From assembly GCA_946403755.1 (NCBI GenBank), contig CAMJBC010000003.1, positions 1 to 64,000 of the forward strand: a stretch of 64,000 nt of DNA, given 5' to 3'. A program made the position numbers and the translations under genes. This DNA is from an uncultured Mycoplasmatota bacterium (GTDB taxonomy: Bacteria; Bacillota_I; Bacilli_A; RF39; UBA660). The notes beneath the pieces are model-generated. The model searched no databases, was not told where the DNA came from, and worked only from the letters and a program-made list of their open reading frames with translations. Of the stretch, positions 15,900 to 23,563 are shown piece after piece; the first letter of the stretch is position 1, and every line of letters begins with the position of its first letter.

Positions 15900-16510
15900 T
15901 GAAAAAGAAAATTTCAATTATATTAAATATAATAATTGTTATTATTGAATTAATTGCATTAAAGATATCTTATGCATATGATAATAGAGTAATGATAGAG
16001 TATTATACAATTGATTCTAATATACTAGCATTATTAAGTTCAATAATATATTTAATTTATGTATTTAGTAAAAGTAAAAAATCAAATGTAACTAGAATAT
16101 TAAAATATATATCTACTATATGTTTACTTATTACTTTTTTGGTAGTTATATTTGTATTATTACCAATGTTTAATTTCAATTTTAAAATGTTATTAATACG
16201 TGGAGCCATGTTTCCACATCATGTATTATGTCCAATATTATCTTTTATAACATTTGTATGGTTTGATGATCTAGGTAAATTTAATAAAAAAGATTATTAT
16301 TATCCAGTGATAGCAACATTAATATATGCATTTGTTTTAATTATATTAAACCTTCTTACAATAGTAGATGGACCTTATCCATTCTTAAGAGTTTATGATC
16401 AAAGTATATTATCGTCAATAATATGGTTTACTTTAATAATATATATGTGTTATTTAATATCAAAATATGTATTAAAATTAAGAAATCAACCAATGGTTCA
16501 TTTAAAATAA
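15899..16510 (+). CDS. Multi-pass membrane protein, possibly Pr6Pr/FAR-17a-like
   Basis: A 203-residue protein with about six membrane segments (roughly residues 5-25, 42-60, 70-98, 108-128, 140-160, 170-192). YYTIDSN near residue 40 and GAMFPHHVLCPILSFI near residue 108 are reminiscent of the Pr6Pr/FAR-17a/AIG1-like group, which has a T-x-x-SN motif and a conserved His before a Pro. No function is known for the bacterial members I have in mind. The start overlaps the apt stop and GAGGGT precedes it. The family call is tentative. Confidence 0.5.
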   Translation: MKKKISIILNIIIVIIELIALKISYAYDNRVMIEYYTIDSNILALLSSIIYLIYVFSKSKKSNVTRILKYISTICLLITFLVVIFVLLPMFNFNFKMLLIRGAMFPHHVLCPILSFITFVWFDDLGKFNKKDYYYPVIATLIYAFVLIILNLLTIVDGPYPFLRVYDQSILSSIIWFTLIIYMCYLISKYVLKLRNQPMVHLK

Positions 16511-16547
16511 GAAAAATATCTGATTAAATTTATTTAGGTGATAGAAA

Positions 16548-17363
16548 ATGAATCAAATGAAAATAGGAAAATTTATTAAAGAGTTAAGAATAGAAAAGAA
16601 AATGACTCAAGCTGATTTAGCTGAAAAACTAGGTGTTTCAAATAGAGCAGTATCAAAATGGGAAAATGGACTTAATATGCCAGATGTTTCATTATTAAGA
16701 CCAATATGTGAAATATTTGATATTACTATTAATGAATTATTAAGTGCTGAAAAAATAGAAGATGAAAATAAAGCTAAAAAATTAGAAGAAAATTATATAT
16801 GTGCTGTTGATTCAAAAATTAAATTACAAAATGATGTAGCAGGACATATAATACTTAAATTTTTTGGATATGTTTTACTTTTAATAGCATATGGTTATTT
16901 TGATACAGAACCATTTACATGGGTTAATATATTTATAATAGTAGGTGTATTATTAATAGTATTTAGTTCATATAAACTTGTTAAGAGTTGGAACTTAATT
17001 CCTAAAATAATATACGTACTAGTAATATTTCTTATGTTATGTGCAGTAATATTATTTTTAGATTTTACACATGTTGAAGATAGAGAAATATCTCATCCAC
17101 ATTTTTATATAAGAAAAGCTGAAAGAGGAAAATGTGTTGCATATAAAGCACTTACATGGAATTGTATTTCTTATAAAGATGATGAATATAAAAATCTTAA
17201 TGGTGGACCTGTTTGTTATACTAATTTAGTAAATGATGTAATTGATTATACCAAAGAAAAATATTGTGATGAAAATTATGATTATAGGTATGACTGTGAC
17301 GTGGTTAGGTGTGATGAGAATGGAACACCATTACATTTAAAAGATAATAAGGAGTCTAATTAG
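16548..17363 (+). CDS. XRE-family regulator with membrane segments
   Basis: A 271-residue protein. Residues 1-65 are a clear XRE helix-turn-helix (KELRIEKKMTQADLAEKLGV, SNRAVSKWENGLNMPDVSLL, FDITINELL). A linker follows, then three hydrophobic segments (about residues 103-118, 124-142 and 148-168) and a C-terminal part of about 100 residues with seven or so cysteines (residues 195-265), which if outside the cell might sense redox state or ligand. Such membrane-bound XRE proteins are thought to pass on a surface signal. GGTGAT precedes ATG. The target is unknown; the ESX-type block begins 59 bases downstream. Confidence 0.8.
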   Translation: MNQMKIGKFIKELRIEKKMTQADLAEKLGVSNRAVSKWENGLNMPDVSLLRPICEIFDITINELLSAEKIEDENKAKKLEENYICAVDSKIKLQNDVAGHIILKFFGYVLLLIAYGYFDTEPFTWVNIFIIVGVLLIVFSSYKLVKSWNLIPKIIYVLVIFLMLCAVILFLDFTHVEDREISHPHFYIRKAERGKCVAYKALTWNCISYKDDEYKNLNGGPVCYTNLVNDVIDYTKEKYCDENYDYRYDCDVVRCDENGTPLHLKDNKESN

Positions 17364-17372
17364 ACTCTTTTT
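17349..17372 (+). terminator. Terminator after XRE gene
   Basis: Hairpin with arms 17349-17357 and 17362-17370 (core GAGTCT/AGACTC, loop AATT) followed by Ts. It overlaps the end of the coding region. Confidence 0.75.
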
Positions 17373-17421
17373 GTTTGAATTATAATATGTTTTTTTGTAT
17401 AATTATTTTAGGAGAATAGAC

Positions 17422-19098
17422 ATGAGTACAAGTGAAGATTTTTATAACTATTTAAAAAATAATTTTAAGAATGTTAAAGTACTAAGTAATGGTGTTTATT
17501 ATGCTAAGGATAGTAATGGAAATACTATGTATTTTAATCCTAAAGCAATAAGCAACATGAATATTGTAGTTTCTTTCCCTGGTAGTGGTGGAGGAGATGA
17601 AGCTCATGTTGCTTCTGTAATGAATAGTTCTAATCCGCCAGAGTATTGTGCTTTTGTATCTGGAAGTTGTACTGATAAAGGTAATATTTATGCTACTATT
17701 AACAAAATTCTTAAAAATGGAAATGTTAATTTAAATGGTTTAGTAGCATCTTCATTTAGTGCTAGTGGTGGAATGGGAATGGCTAAAGCCGCTGAGTTTG
17801 TTAGTGCACATCCAGAATATGCTGATAAAGTTTCAGTAGTTGTTAATACTGGAAACTGGGTATTGAATCAAAATAACAGTGTTTATAATACATTAAAGAA
17901 ATATCAAATACCTGTAAGTGTAATAAGTGGTGCTGATAAAACAGAATCAGATACTAATGTTAAAGAATTAACTAAAAAAGGTATTGTTTCATATAGAATT
18001 ACAACTGATGATAAAACACATATTTATATTCCAATAGATACATTTAGAAATGGTATACCAGAATATATATTAGATGTTAGAGATAATATTGGTAATAAGG
18101 GTGTAGCTAAAAATCCTAATTATAAGATTTATAAATATGATGCATCTAAAGGTAAATTTGTATCAGTAGATATTAGTTCAATAAAATTAAATACAATACT
18201 TAATCCTGATAGTATTCAGATTATAAAGCCATCAGAATTACTTGTAAATGATGGATTTAAGGTAACTCCAAAAGATATTGATGCAACAGATGATTTTGCT
18301 GATTTAAAAAATTTAGAAGATTTAAAAATAGATACATCAATAAAACTAGCTAATGCAGAATCTATTAAATCTGATATGAATTTAATATTACAAGCAATGA
18401 ATGGAATTAGAAGTAAAATTAAAAGTTCTAATTTTTTAAGTAGTGGTAGTAAAGGAAGTTTATATAGTTATAGAACTGCTGGAATACCAGGATGTATTAA
18501 TGCTTATGTAAATGCTTATTTTGATTATGTTGGTGACTTAATGGATAAATTAATTGAAGAAACAGAAGCAATACAAAGTGTTGGTCAAGTAATGGTAGAT
18601 ATGGATAATGATTTAGCTGAAAGAGGAGAAGCCCTAGGAACAGTTAAAGAATTAGAAAGAACTCCAAAAACAAGAATTAAGAAGAAAGATCTTGAAAAAG
18701 AAGAGAATAAATCTAAAAAAGATAAAAAAGATGAGACTCCTAAAAGAACAAATAAAGATGAAGGTGACAACGATAGATCATCTGGTGGAAGAAGACAACA
18801 TGGTGGTGGAGGTTCTTCAGAATCAAGTGAAAAAGAAGAAATATTATCATATGATAGAAGTGATGGAAGTAAACTTGTTATTAGTTCAGAAGGTGACAAT
18901 GTAACAGGTATGTCATATGTATATGAATTTAATACTGAAGAAGAAGCTAGAGCTAAATATGAAGAATTAGTAAAACAATATGAAAATGATAATAATGTTC
19001 AAGCAATAAATCTAATTAAGAAAAGAGTAGAAGTAATATTTAAATCTTCTGCTTATAAGAGTATATCTCCAGAAGAAGCAAGAAAGAAATTTAAATAG
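17422..19098 (+). CDS. Alpha/beta-hydrolase-like protein with ESX-type helical and charged C-terminal regions
   Basis: A 558-residue protein with no signal peptide. Residues about 40-230 look like an alpha/beta-hydrolase: VVSFPGSGGGDEAH (oxyanion region), ASSFSASGGMGMA (nucleophile elbow, S-x-S-x-G like) and DDKTHIYIP (candidate catalytic His). Residues about 290-415 are helical with repeated small hydrophobic heptads (DMNLILQAMNGIRSKI, LIEETEAIQSVGQVMVDMD), as in WXG/LXG-type secreted proteins. Then comes a long low-complexity Lys/Glu/Gly/Ser stretch (about 415-480) and a final folded domain. AGGAG precedes ATG 17422; the longer frame from 17395 has no SD. It heads a two-gene unit with the following WXG-like protein, suggesting type VII export (inference). 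Confidence 0.65.
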   Translation: MSTSEDFYNYLKNNFKNVKVLSNGVYYAKDSNGNTMYFNPKAISNMNIVVSFPGSGGGDEAHVASVMNSSNPPEYCAFVSGSCTDKGNIYATINKILKNGNVNLNGLVASSFSASGGMGMAKAAEFVSAHPEYADKVSVVVNTGNWVLNQNNSVYNTLKKYQIPVSVISGADKTESDTNVKELTKKGIVSYRITTDDKTHIYIPIDTFRNGIPEYILDVRDNIGNKGVAKNPNYKIYKYDASKGKFVSVDISSIKLNTILNPDSIQIIKPSELLVNDGFKVTPKDIDATDDFADLKNLEDLKIDTSIKLANAESIKSDMNLILQAMNGIRSKIKSSNFLSSGSKGSLYSYRTAGIPGCINAYVNAYFDYVGDLMDKLIEETEAIQSVGQVMVDMDNDLAERGEALGTVKELERTPKTRIKKKDLEKEENKSKKDKKDETPKRTNKDEGDNDRSSGGRRQHGGGGSSESSEKEEILSYDRSDGSKLVISSEGDNVTGMSYVYEFNTEEEARAKYEELVKQYENDNNVQAINLIKKRVEVIFKSSAYKSISPEEARKKFK

Positions 19099-19106
19099 GA
19101 GGAATT

Positions 19107-19760
19107 ATGAGTAGTATAGCAATTTATGCAGATGAATTATCAGCTGCTAAGAATTCAAGTGTATTTTCAAATTTAAAAATTGATGCTGGTGAATCGGCAA
19201 GTATACAATCAATAATAACTGATTTTCAAACATTAGCACAAGGTAGATTAATTGGATCAATGTGGGATAATGCTTTTGCTAAATTAAATGAATTTTCAGC
19301 AGCATTATTAAAAAGAATAGAAGTAGCTAATAATATGTCTGATGCAATCAATGAAGCAATTAGAATATTAACTGATTATATAGGTGATTATCCATATTTG
19401 GATTGTTCACAATTAGAAGCAATTAGAGCATCTAAAAAACAATGTGAAAGTCAAATATCTATGATTAAACAAGTTATGTATTCTAAAACAACACAAAAGT
19501 ATATAGATTCTAATGGTGAAGAGAAAACAAGACAAGTTAATGTTTATTCAGATTCTGAAATAGCGCAATTTTCAGCAACTATAACAAAACTAGAAGAAAA
19601 CATTAGAGAATTACAATTATTAATAGAAAAATTAGAAGGTTTAGAAGCTGTATATGCAGAAGCACAAGCAGTTTTAGATAGTGCATTTGCTGGTGTTAAT
19701 GGCTTTGGATCTAATGTTTCTAACATAGTTCCTAATAATAAAGTAGTATATGTTAAATAA
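19107..19760 (+). CDS. WXG/LXG-like helical protein
   Basis: A 217-residue, almost wholly helical protein without a signal peptide. SMWDNAFAKLNEF near residue 55 sits between two long helices and resembles the WXG turn of ESX substrates. A coiled-coil-like part follows (about residues 150-195, KLEENIRELQLLIEKLEGLEAV). AGGAGG precedes ATG, 8 bases after the hydrolase-like gene, so they form an operon ended by the terminator at 19759. It is probably a secreted type VII substrate or chaperone-like partner of the upstream protein. Confidence 0.6.
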   Translation: MSSIAIYADELSAAKNSSVFSNLKIDAGESASIQSIITDFQTLAQGRLIGSMWDNAFAKLNEFSAALLKRIEVANNMSDAINEAIRILTDYIGDYPYLDCSQLEAIRASKKQCESQISMIKQVMYSKTTQKYIDSNGEEKTRQVNVYSDSEIAQFSATITKLEENIRELQLLIEKLEGLEAVYAEAQAVLDSAFAGVNGFGSNVSNIVPNNKVVYVK

Positions 19761-19781
19761 AAAGCCTTATGGCTTTTTTAT
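19759..19781 (+). terminator. Terminator after two-gene ESX-type unit
   Basis: Stem AAAAAGCC/GGCTTTTT (19759-19766 with 19771-19778), loop TTAT, long T run. Confidence 0.85.
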
Positions 19782-19843
19782 TTGATTTGCTTTTTAAATA
19801 TTATTATGTTATAATATATCGCGCTTGAAAGGGAGATATTATA

Positions 19844-20548
19844 ATGGAAATTAGAAAATTCAATAAGCAAGAAATGAGACAATTATTAGGAGAACAAGGT
19901 TTAAGTAATGGAAATGTTTTTGTAGAACATGGTAAAAAAATTAGATTATCTCATGATTTTGTAGATGATTTTAAGAAAACAAAAACAGCAGTTAGACCAA
20001 GTTATGGAGTAGATAGAGAACAAATAGAATGGTTAGATTCTAAAAGATATAAAGTTCAAGAATCTAAATTACCTGGTGGAGTAGTAGAATATCAAGGAGT
20101 AGATGTTGGTGTTATATATCCATCATATTATTTAGGTTTTCAAACATTTGAAAATTTAAGTAGAGAAGATGCTATATTAATTCTTAAGAATCTTAAAAAG
20201 GCTATAGCTAATAATGAAGAATTATTACAAAATGGTATTTTTAATGAAGATTTTGTTTTAAGAAATATGATGTATCTTGGAACTAAAGTAGGTTTAATTG
20301 GATTAGATGGAAAATATATTAAGAGAGAAGAAAATTCCTCTTTTGCTAGAGTAAATGAATATTTTCCTAGTGAATTAAATAGATTAATTGATACTCATTT
20401 AAGATTCCAATGTAGAGAAAGAGCTAGTGAGTATTCTAGACTTATATGTGAACTTAGAGAAATATTAGCTCATACTAAAGGAAAAGATACTATGGAATAT
20501 CCAAGAATGCTTGTTGAAGAAGTAGAAAAATCAAGAATATTAAAATAA
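19844..20548 (+). CDS. Unknown protein with degenerate kinase-like motifs
   Basis: A 234-residue cytoplasmic protein with its own promoter (TATAAT near 19811) and an AAGGGAGA site. In the middle NEDFVLRN (residues 134-141) has the D-x-x-x-x-N spacing of a kinase catalytic loop, and KVGLIGLDG (148-156) sits where the metal-binding DFG-type motif would follow. The Asp of that motif is Gly153 and the catalytic-loop His is Asn134. GYQGVDVGVIYP around residue 90 could be a hinge. I therefore read it as a possible pseudokinase related to small bacterial kinase-like proteins, with low certainty. It lies inside the ESX-type block, so it may regulate that system. Confidence 0.5.
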   Translation: MEIRKFNKQEMRQLLGEQGLSNGNVFVEHGKKIRLSHDFVDDFKKTKTAVRPSYGVDREQIEWLDSKRYKVQESKLPGGVVEYQGVDVGVIYPSYYLGFQTFENLSREDAILILKNLKKAIANNEELLQNGIFNEDFVLRNMMYLGTKVGLIGLDGKYIKREENSSFARVNEYFPSELNRLIDTHLRFQCRERASEYSRLICELREILAHTKGKDTMEYPRMLVEEVEKSRILK

Positions 20549-20577
20549 AAGTATAGATTAAAATCTGTACTTTTTTT
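20547..20577 (+). terminator. Terminator after kinase-like gene
   Basis: Stem 20547-20558 with 20563-20573 (one G-U pair), followed by seven Ts. Confidence 0.75.
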
Positions 20578-20588
20578 ATTTATAAAAC

Positions 20589-20618
20589 TTTACATAATTA
20601 ATATGATTATGATAAAAT
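20589..20618 (+). promoter_or_regulatory. Promoter of the WXG trio
   Basis: TTTACA (20589-20594), 18 bases, TAAAAT (20613-20618), about 44 bases before the first gene of the three-gene unit. Confidence 0.5.
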
Positions 20619-20661
20619 TACTATGTAATATATCATAGAGAAGGTTTGTTAAGGGATAATT

Positions 20662-20952
20662 ATGAACAATTCAGTAAATTATGACATTTCAAATGAAAAT
20701 CTAGTTAATGAAGTTCAAGATAAGGTAAACTATATTTTGAATATTTGGAGTGAAATAAAGAACTATGATTTGGATTATTTATCTGGAATATGGCCTGATG
20801 AAGTTGGAAGAACATTAGTAAACAAATATTTAGAAAATGATATTTATGTACAAAGAATTGATAACTGCTTTAATCAATTAAGAATTGCTTGGAAAAAGTA
20901 TTTAGCAGTTACTGAAGAACAAAAATATTTAAATAATCATAAGGAGGAGTAA
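20662..20952 (+). CDS. WXG100-like small helical protein
   Basis: A 96-residue protein with the size and outline of ESAT-6/WXG100 proteins: a first helix, a central turn with Trp (SGIWPDEVG, about residues 40-48) and a second helix. The turn is W-P-D rather than W-x-G. No signal peptide is present. AAGGGA precedes ATG. It is followed after one base by a second WXG gene, so they are probably a co-folded pair. Type VII secretion is inferred from these similarities; no EssC/YukD gene lies within the window. Confidence 0.6.
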   Translation: MNNSVNYDISNENLVNEVQDKVNYILNIWSEIKNYDLDYLSGIWPDEVGRTLVNKYLENDIYVQRIDNCFNQLRIAWKKYLAVTEEQKYLNNHKEE

Positions 20953-20953
20953 A

Positions 20954-21559
20954 ATGGCAGATACAAATGAATTTTTAACAGCAGAAGCTAGAAATATGGA
21001 TGCTATGTTTTCAGATGGAATACCAGCTCAAACATTTGATGCTATGTTTTCAGATGGATATGCATATCACGAAGTAGGTCAAATTACAGATAGTTATACT
21101 TCAGCATCATTTATAGGTGAAGATATACCTCGTAATGAGATGGTTTATGCAGAAGCTCATGATATACCTCGTAATGAGATGGTTTATGCAGAAGCTCATA
21201 AAATAGGTGATATAGCTAAACCTGGAGTACCAATTTTTAATCCAGGACGTGGTATTGGAGGAAAAGTAATTAAACTAAACTCTGAGCAATTAAGACAACA
21301 TAAACAAAAATTAAATCAAGCTGCTAATGAGATTAAAAACATATGGAATACTTTAAAGAATACTCATGTTAAACAACTTACTGAATCATGGGCAGGTACT
21401 GATGCAGCATCATACATACGTAGTTTTAATTCATTTGATTCTAAAGTAAACGCTTCAGTAGAAGCATTAGATTTACTTGCTAGAACATTTGAAAGAGCTG
21501 CTAAAGAGTTAGAATCAACTCAAGAACACATTAAAACAATAATGAATAGTATAGATTAA
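20954..21559 (+). CDS. WXG100-domain protein with repeated N-terminal region
   Basis: A 201-residue protein. The C-terminal 100 residues are a good WXG100 helical hairpin with SWAGTDAAS at the turn (about residue 152). The N-terminal 95 residues are unusual: DAMFSDG appears twice (about residues 16-22 and 29-35), and the 13-residue unit DIPRNEMVYAEAH is exactly repeated in tandem. The coding DNA of this unit is identical in both copies, so the duplication is recent. AAGGAGG precedes ATG. It sits in the middle of three co-oriented small genes. The role is probably an exported ESX-type partner; the repeat region could be a binding or export tag. Confidence 0.75.
   Translation: MADTNEFLTAEARNMDAMFSDGIPAQTFDAMFSDGYAYHEVGQITDSYTSASFIGEDIPRNEMVYAEAHDIPRNEMVYAEAHKIGDIAKPGVPIFNPGRGIGGKVIKLNSEQLRQHKQKLNQAANEIKNIWNTLKNTHVKQLTESWAGTDAASYIRSFNSFDSKVNASVEALDLLARTFERAAKELESTQEHIKTIMNSID
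20999..21058 (+). repeat. 21-bp direct repeat in WXG gene
   Basis: The 21-base sequence encoding DAMFSDG occurs at 20999-21019 and again at 21038-21058, in the same reading frame. Confidence 0.9.
21122..21199 (+). repeat. Exact 39-bp tandem duplication in WXG gene
   Basis: Bases 21122-21160 and 21161-21199 are identical. Each copy encodes the 13 residues DIPRNEMVYAEAH, so the reading frame is preserved. The lack of any difference points to a recent or unstable slippage event. Confidence 0.95.
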
Positions 21560-21575
21560 TGGAGGGAGAAAAAGC

Positions 21576-22004
21576 ATGTCAAAAACAGTCGATTTAAAAG
21601 GCGAATTAATGAGCCAAGTTGGAAGAGATAATATTAGTATAGATATTGAAAAAGTTAGAGAAGTAGCTCGTGGAATTGATGCTAAGAGAGAAGAAATGCA
21701 TAATACATATGCATCTAAAGTTCAACCTCTATTAAAATCAATTGAAGAGTGTTTAACTGTTTCTGGAGTTTCATATGATGAAATAATTAATTCATTTAAC
21801 GGTGTATTTAATGGATTAGATAGAAATTTAAGTAATCTATATTCTGCATTAAATGATAAGATTATTCCTCAATATGAAGAATCTATGTCAGTAGTAACTA
21901 GAATATTTAATAATGATTTTGCTAGTGAATTACGTAGTGTACTATCTAAAATGAATAATGGTATGGAATTCGCTTCAGGCGGAAAAATTGCTAACGATAA
22001 ATAA
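21576..22004 (+). CDS. ESX-type small helical protein
   Basis: A 142-residue helical protein with two long amphipathic stretches and a central SGVSYDEI turn (about residues 65-72), but no Trp there. It has the general outline of ESX accessory or substrate proteins. The C-terminus ends in a short Gly/Ser/Lys tail. GGAGGGAG precedes ATG 21576 and the gene lies 16 bases after the WXG100 gene, so it is the third member of that operon. I do not recognise a named family. Confidence 0.55.
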   Translation: MSKTVDLKGELMSQVGRDNISIDIEKVREVARGIDAKREEMHNTYASKVQPLLKSIEECLTVSGVSYDEIINSFNGVFNGLDRNLSNLYSALNDKIIPQYEESMSVVTRIFNNDFASELRSVLSKMNNGMEFASGGKIANDK

Positions 22005-22012
22005 TTATTAAT

Positions 22013-22041
22013 TTGACAAACTAATAAAAATATAGTATTAT
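22013..22041 (+). promoter_or_regulatory. Strong sigma-A promoter of the hisS leader
   Basis: TTGACA (22013-22018), exactly 17 bases, TATTAT (22036-22041). Transcription would begin near 22048, giving a leader that almost at once meets the AGGAGGGG ribosome site of the 26-residue ORF. Confidence 0.8.
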
Positions 22042-22067
22042 TATATGCACTTAGGAGGGGAGATATT

Positions 22068-22148
22068 ATGAAATTACTAAGTAATAACAATTTTAATAAT
22101 AATAATCATGTTCATAATAATGAGCCTCTTTTGTTTGTACATAATTAA
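22068..22148 (+). CDS. Asn/His-rich leader peptide (26 aa), candidate attenuator
   Basis: A 26-codon ORF with a very strong SD (AGGAGGGG, about 10 bases before ATG). The peptide begins MKLLSNNNF, continues with four Asn and HVHNN, and ends LLFVHN; in total ten Asn and three His codons in 26. Its last codons and stop (22146) overlap the 5' arm of a long alternative hairpin (22133-22152). The 3' arm of that hairpin overlaps the terminator at 22179-22206. This is the classic geometry of a leader-peptide attenuator responding to charged tRNA. hisS is the next gene. That it is translated, and which amino acid it senses, are inferences. Confidence 0.6.
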   Translation: MKLLSNNNFNNNNHVHNNEPLLFVHN

Positions 22149-22196
22149 TATTATCTTTTAACTTAAGAATGAAATGAGAATATTATATGTACAAAC
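22133..22196 (+). promoter_or_regulatory. Candidate antiterminator hairpin
   Basis: GTTTGTACATA (22133-22143) plus TAATATT (22146-22152) pair with 22179-22196, an 18-base-pair stem with a two-base bulge. The 3' arm includes the whole 5' arm of the downstream terminator, so the two structures exclude each other. Confidence 0.65.
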
Positions 22197-22215
22197 ATAT
22201 AATATTTTTATTTTA
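22179..22215 (+). terminator. Attenuator terminator before hisS
   Basis: Perfect 12-base-pair stem (22179-22190 with 22195-22206), loop ACAA, then TTTATTTT. It would end transcription between the leader peptide and hisS. Confidence 0.8.
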
Positions 22216-22261
22216 AAAGAATATAAATAATGTTAAAATTACTATGAAAGGAATGATTAAA

Positions 22262-23551
22262 ATGAAAGTTGAACCAAAAACATTACCTGGTTTTATGGAA
22301 TTATTTCCATCTGAGCAACTTGAGTTTGATAGAATTAAAAATATAATAATAGATACATATAAAGAATATGGCTATTATGGACTTGATACACCTATTATTG
22401 AATTATCTAGTGTATTACTTGCTAAAGCAGGTGGAGAAACTGAAAAACAAATATATAGATTCAATAAAGGTGATAATGATCTATCACTTAGATTTGATTT
22501 AACAGTACCATTAGCTAAATATGTATCTAGTAGATATAATGAATTAGTTTTTCCATTTAAAAGATATCAAGTTGGAAAAGTATTTCGTGGTGAAAGAAAT
22601 CAAAAAGGTAGATATAGAGAATTTTATCAATGTGATATAGATGTAATAGGTGATGAAGAATTATCAATTAAATATGATAGTGAAATGCCATCTATAATAT
22701 ATGATATATTTAAGAAATTAAATTTTGGTGATTTTGTTATTAGAATTAATAATAGAAAAATATTATCTGGATTTTTTGATAGTTTAGGTTTAAAAGATAA
22801 AATATCTGATATATTAAGAACTATTGATAAATTAGAAAAAATAGGTAAAGAAGAAACTATTAAAGAATTAAAGAGTATTAATTTAAATGATGAACAAATA
22901 GATAAAACATTAAAATTAATAAATTCTAAAAATATTAATGATATTAAAGATCTATGTGATAATGAATTATTTAATACAGGAGTTAATGAACTTGAAAGTG
23001 TAATTAAAGATTTAGAACTTAGAAATCTAAATAAAGATAATTATATGGTAGATTTTACAATAGCAAGAGGTTTAGATTATTACACTGGTACAGTTTATGA
23101 AACTACATTAAAAGATTATCCATCTTTAGGAAGTATATGTTCTGGTGGTAGGTATGATTCATTAGCAGAATATTATACTGATAAAAAGTTACCTGGTGTA
23201 GGTATTTCAATTGGACTAACTAGATTGTTTTATCAATTAATGGAAGCTAAAATAATTAATCCTAGCATTAAATGTACAAGTGATGTTATAATAGTTCCTA
23301 TGACTGATAATTATGAATATGTATATAAAGTATTCAATAAATTAAAAGGTATGGATTTAAAAGTAAATATTTGTTTTTTAGATAAAGGATTTAAACAAAA
23401 ACTTAGATATGCTGAGAGATTAAATAATAAATATGCAATTATTATTGGTGATGATGAAGTAGATAAAAATGAAGTATCTATTAAGAACCTAAAAGAGTTT
23501 TCTCAAACAAGTGTATCTTTAGATGATTTATCTAATTGCAAATTTAATTAG
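22262..23551 (+). CDS. hisS: Histidyl-tRNA synthetase
   Basis: Charges tRNA-His in the cytoplasm. About 429 residues, the normal bacterial length. Visible are the N-terminal TLPGFMELFP, SVLLAKAGGETEKQIYRF (motif 1 region), RYQVGKVFRGERNQKGRYREF (motif 2), the HisRS signature ARGLDYYTGTVYE and SGGRYDSLA, motif 3 GVGISIGLTRL and an anticodon-binding domain after about residue 335. AAAGG (22246-22250) favours ATG 22262, although ATG 22244 is also in frame. The upstream region holds the attenuator described separately. A weaker extended -10 (TGTTAAAAT, 22231-22239) could give a second, uncontrolled promoter. The next gene follows after 12 bases. Confidence 0.95.
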   Translation: MKVEPKTLPGFMELFPSEQLEFDRIKNIIIDTYKEYGYYGLDTPIIELSSVLLAKAGGETEKQIYRFNKGDNDLSLRFDLTVPLAKYVSSRYNELVFPFKRYQVGKVFRGERNQKGRYREFYQCDIDVIGDEELSIKYDSEMPSIIYDIFKKLNFGDFVIRINNRKILSGFFDSLGLKDKISDILRTIDKLEKIGKEETIKELKSINLNDEQIDKTLKLINSKNINDIKDLCDNELFNTGVNELESVIKDLELRNLNKDNYMVDFTIARGLDYYTGTVYETTLKDYPSLGSICSGGRYDSLAEYYTDKKLPGVGISIGLTRLFYQLMEAKIINPSIKCTSDVIIVPMTDNYEYVYKVFNKLKGMDLKVNICFLDKGFKQKLRYAERLNNKYAIIIGDDEVDKNEVSIKNLKEFSQTSVSLDDLSNCKFN

Positions 23552-23563
23552 GAGGGTTTACTT

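Noticed and set aside
18585-18899. Long antisense frames over the charged linker and similar shadow frames (for example 49815-50039, 61413-61742)
   Set aside because: They mirror low-complexity coding regions of real genes and lack SD sequences and promoters.
22244-22261. hisS starting at ATG 22244
   Set aside because: The SD (AAAGG) lies after that ATG, and the family N-terminus fits ATG 22262; the first ATG is kept only as a possibility.
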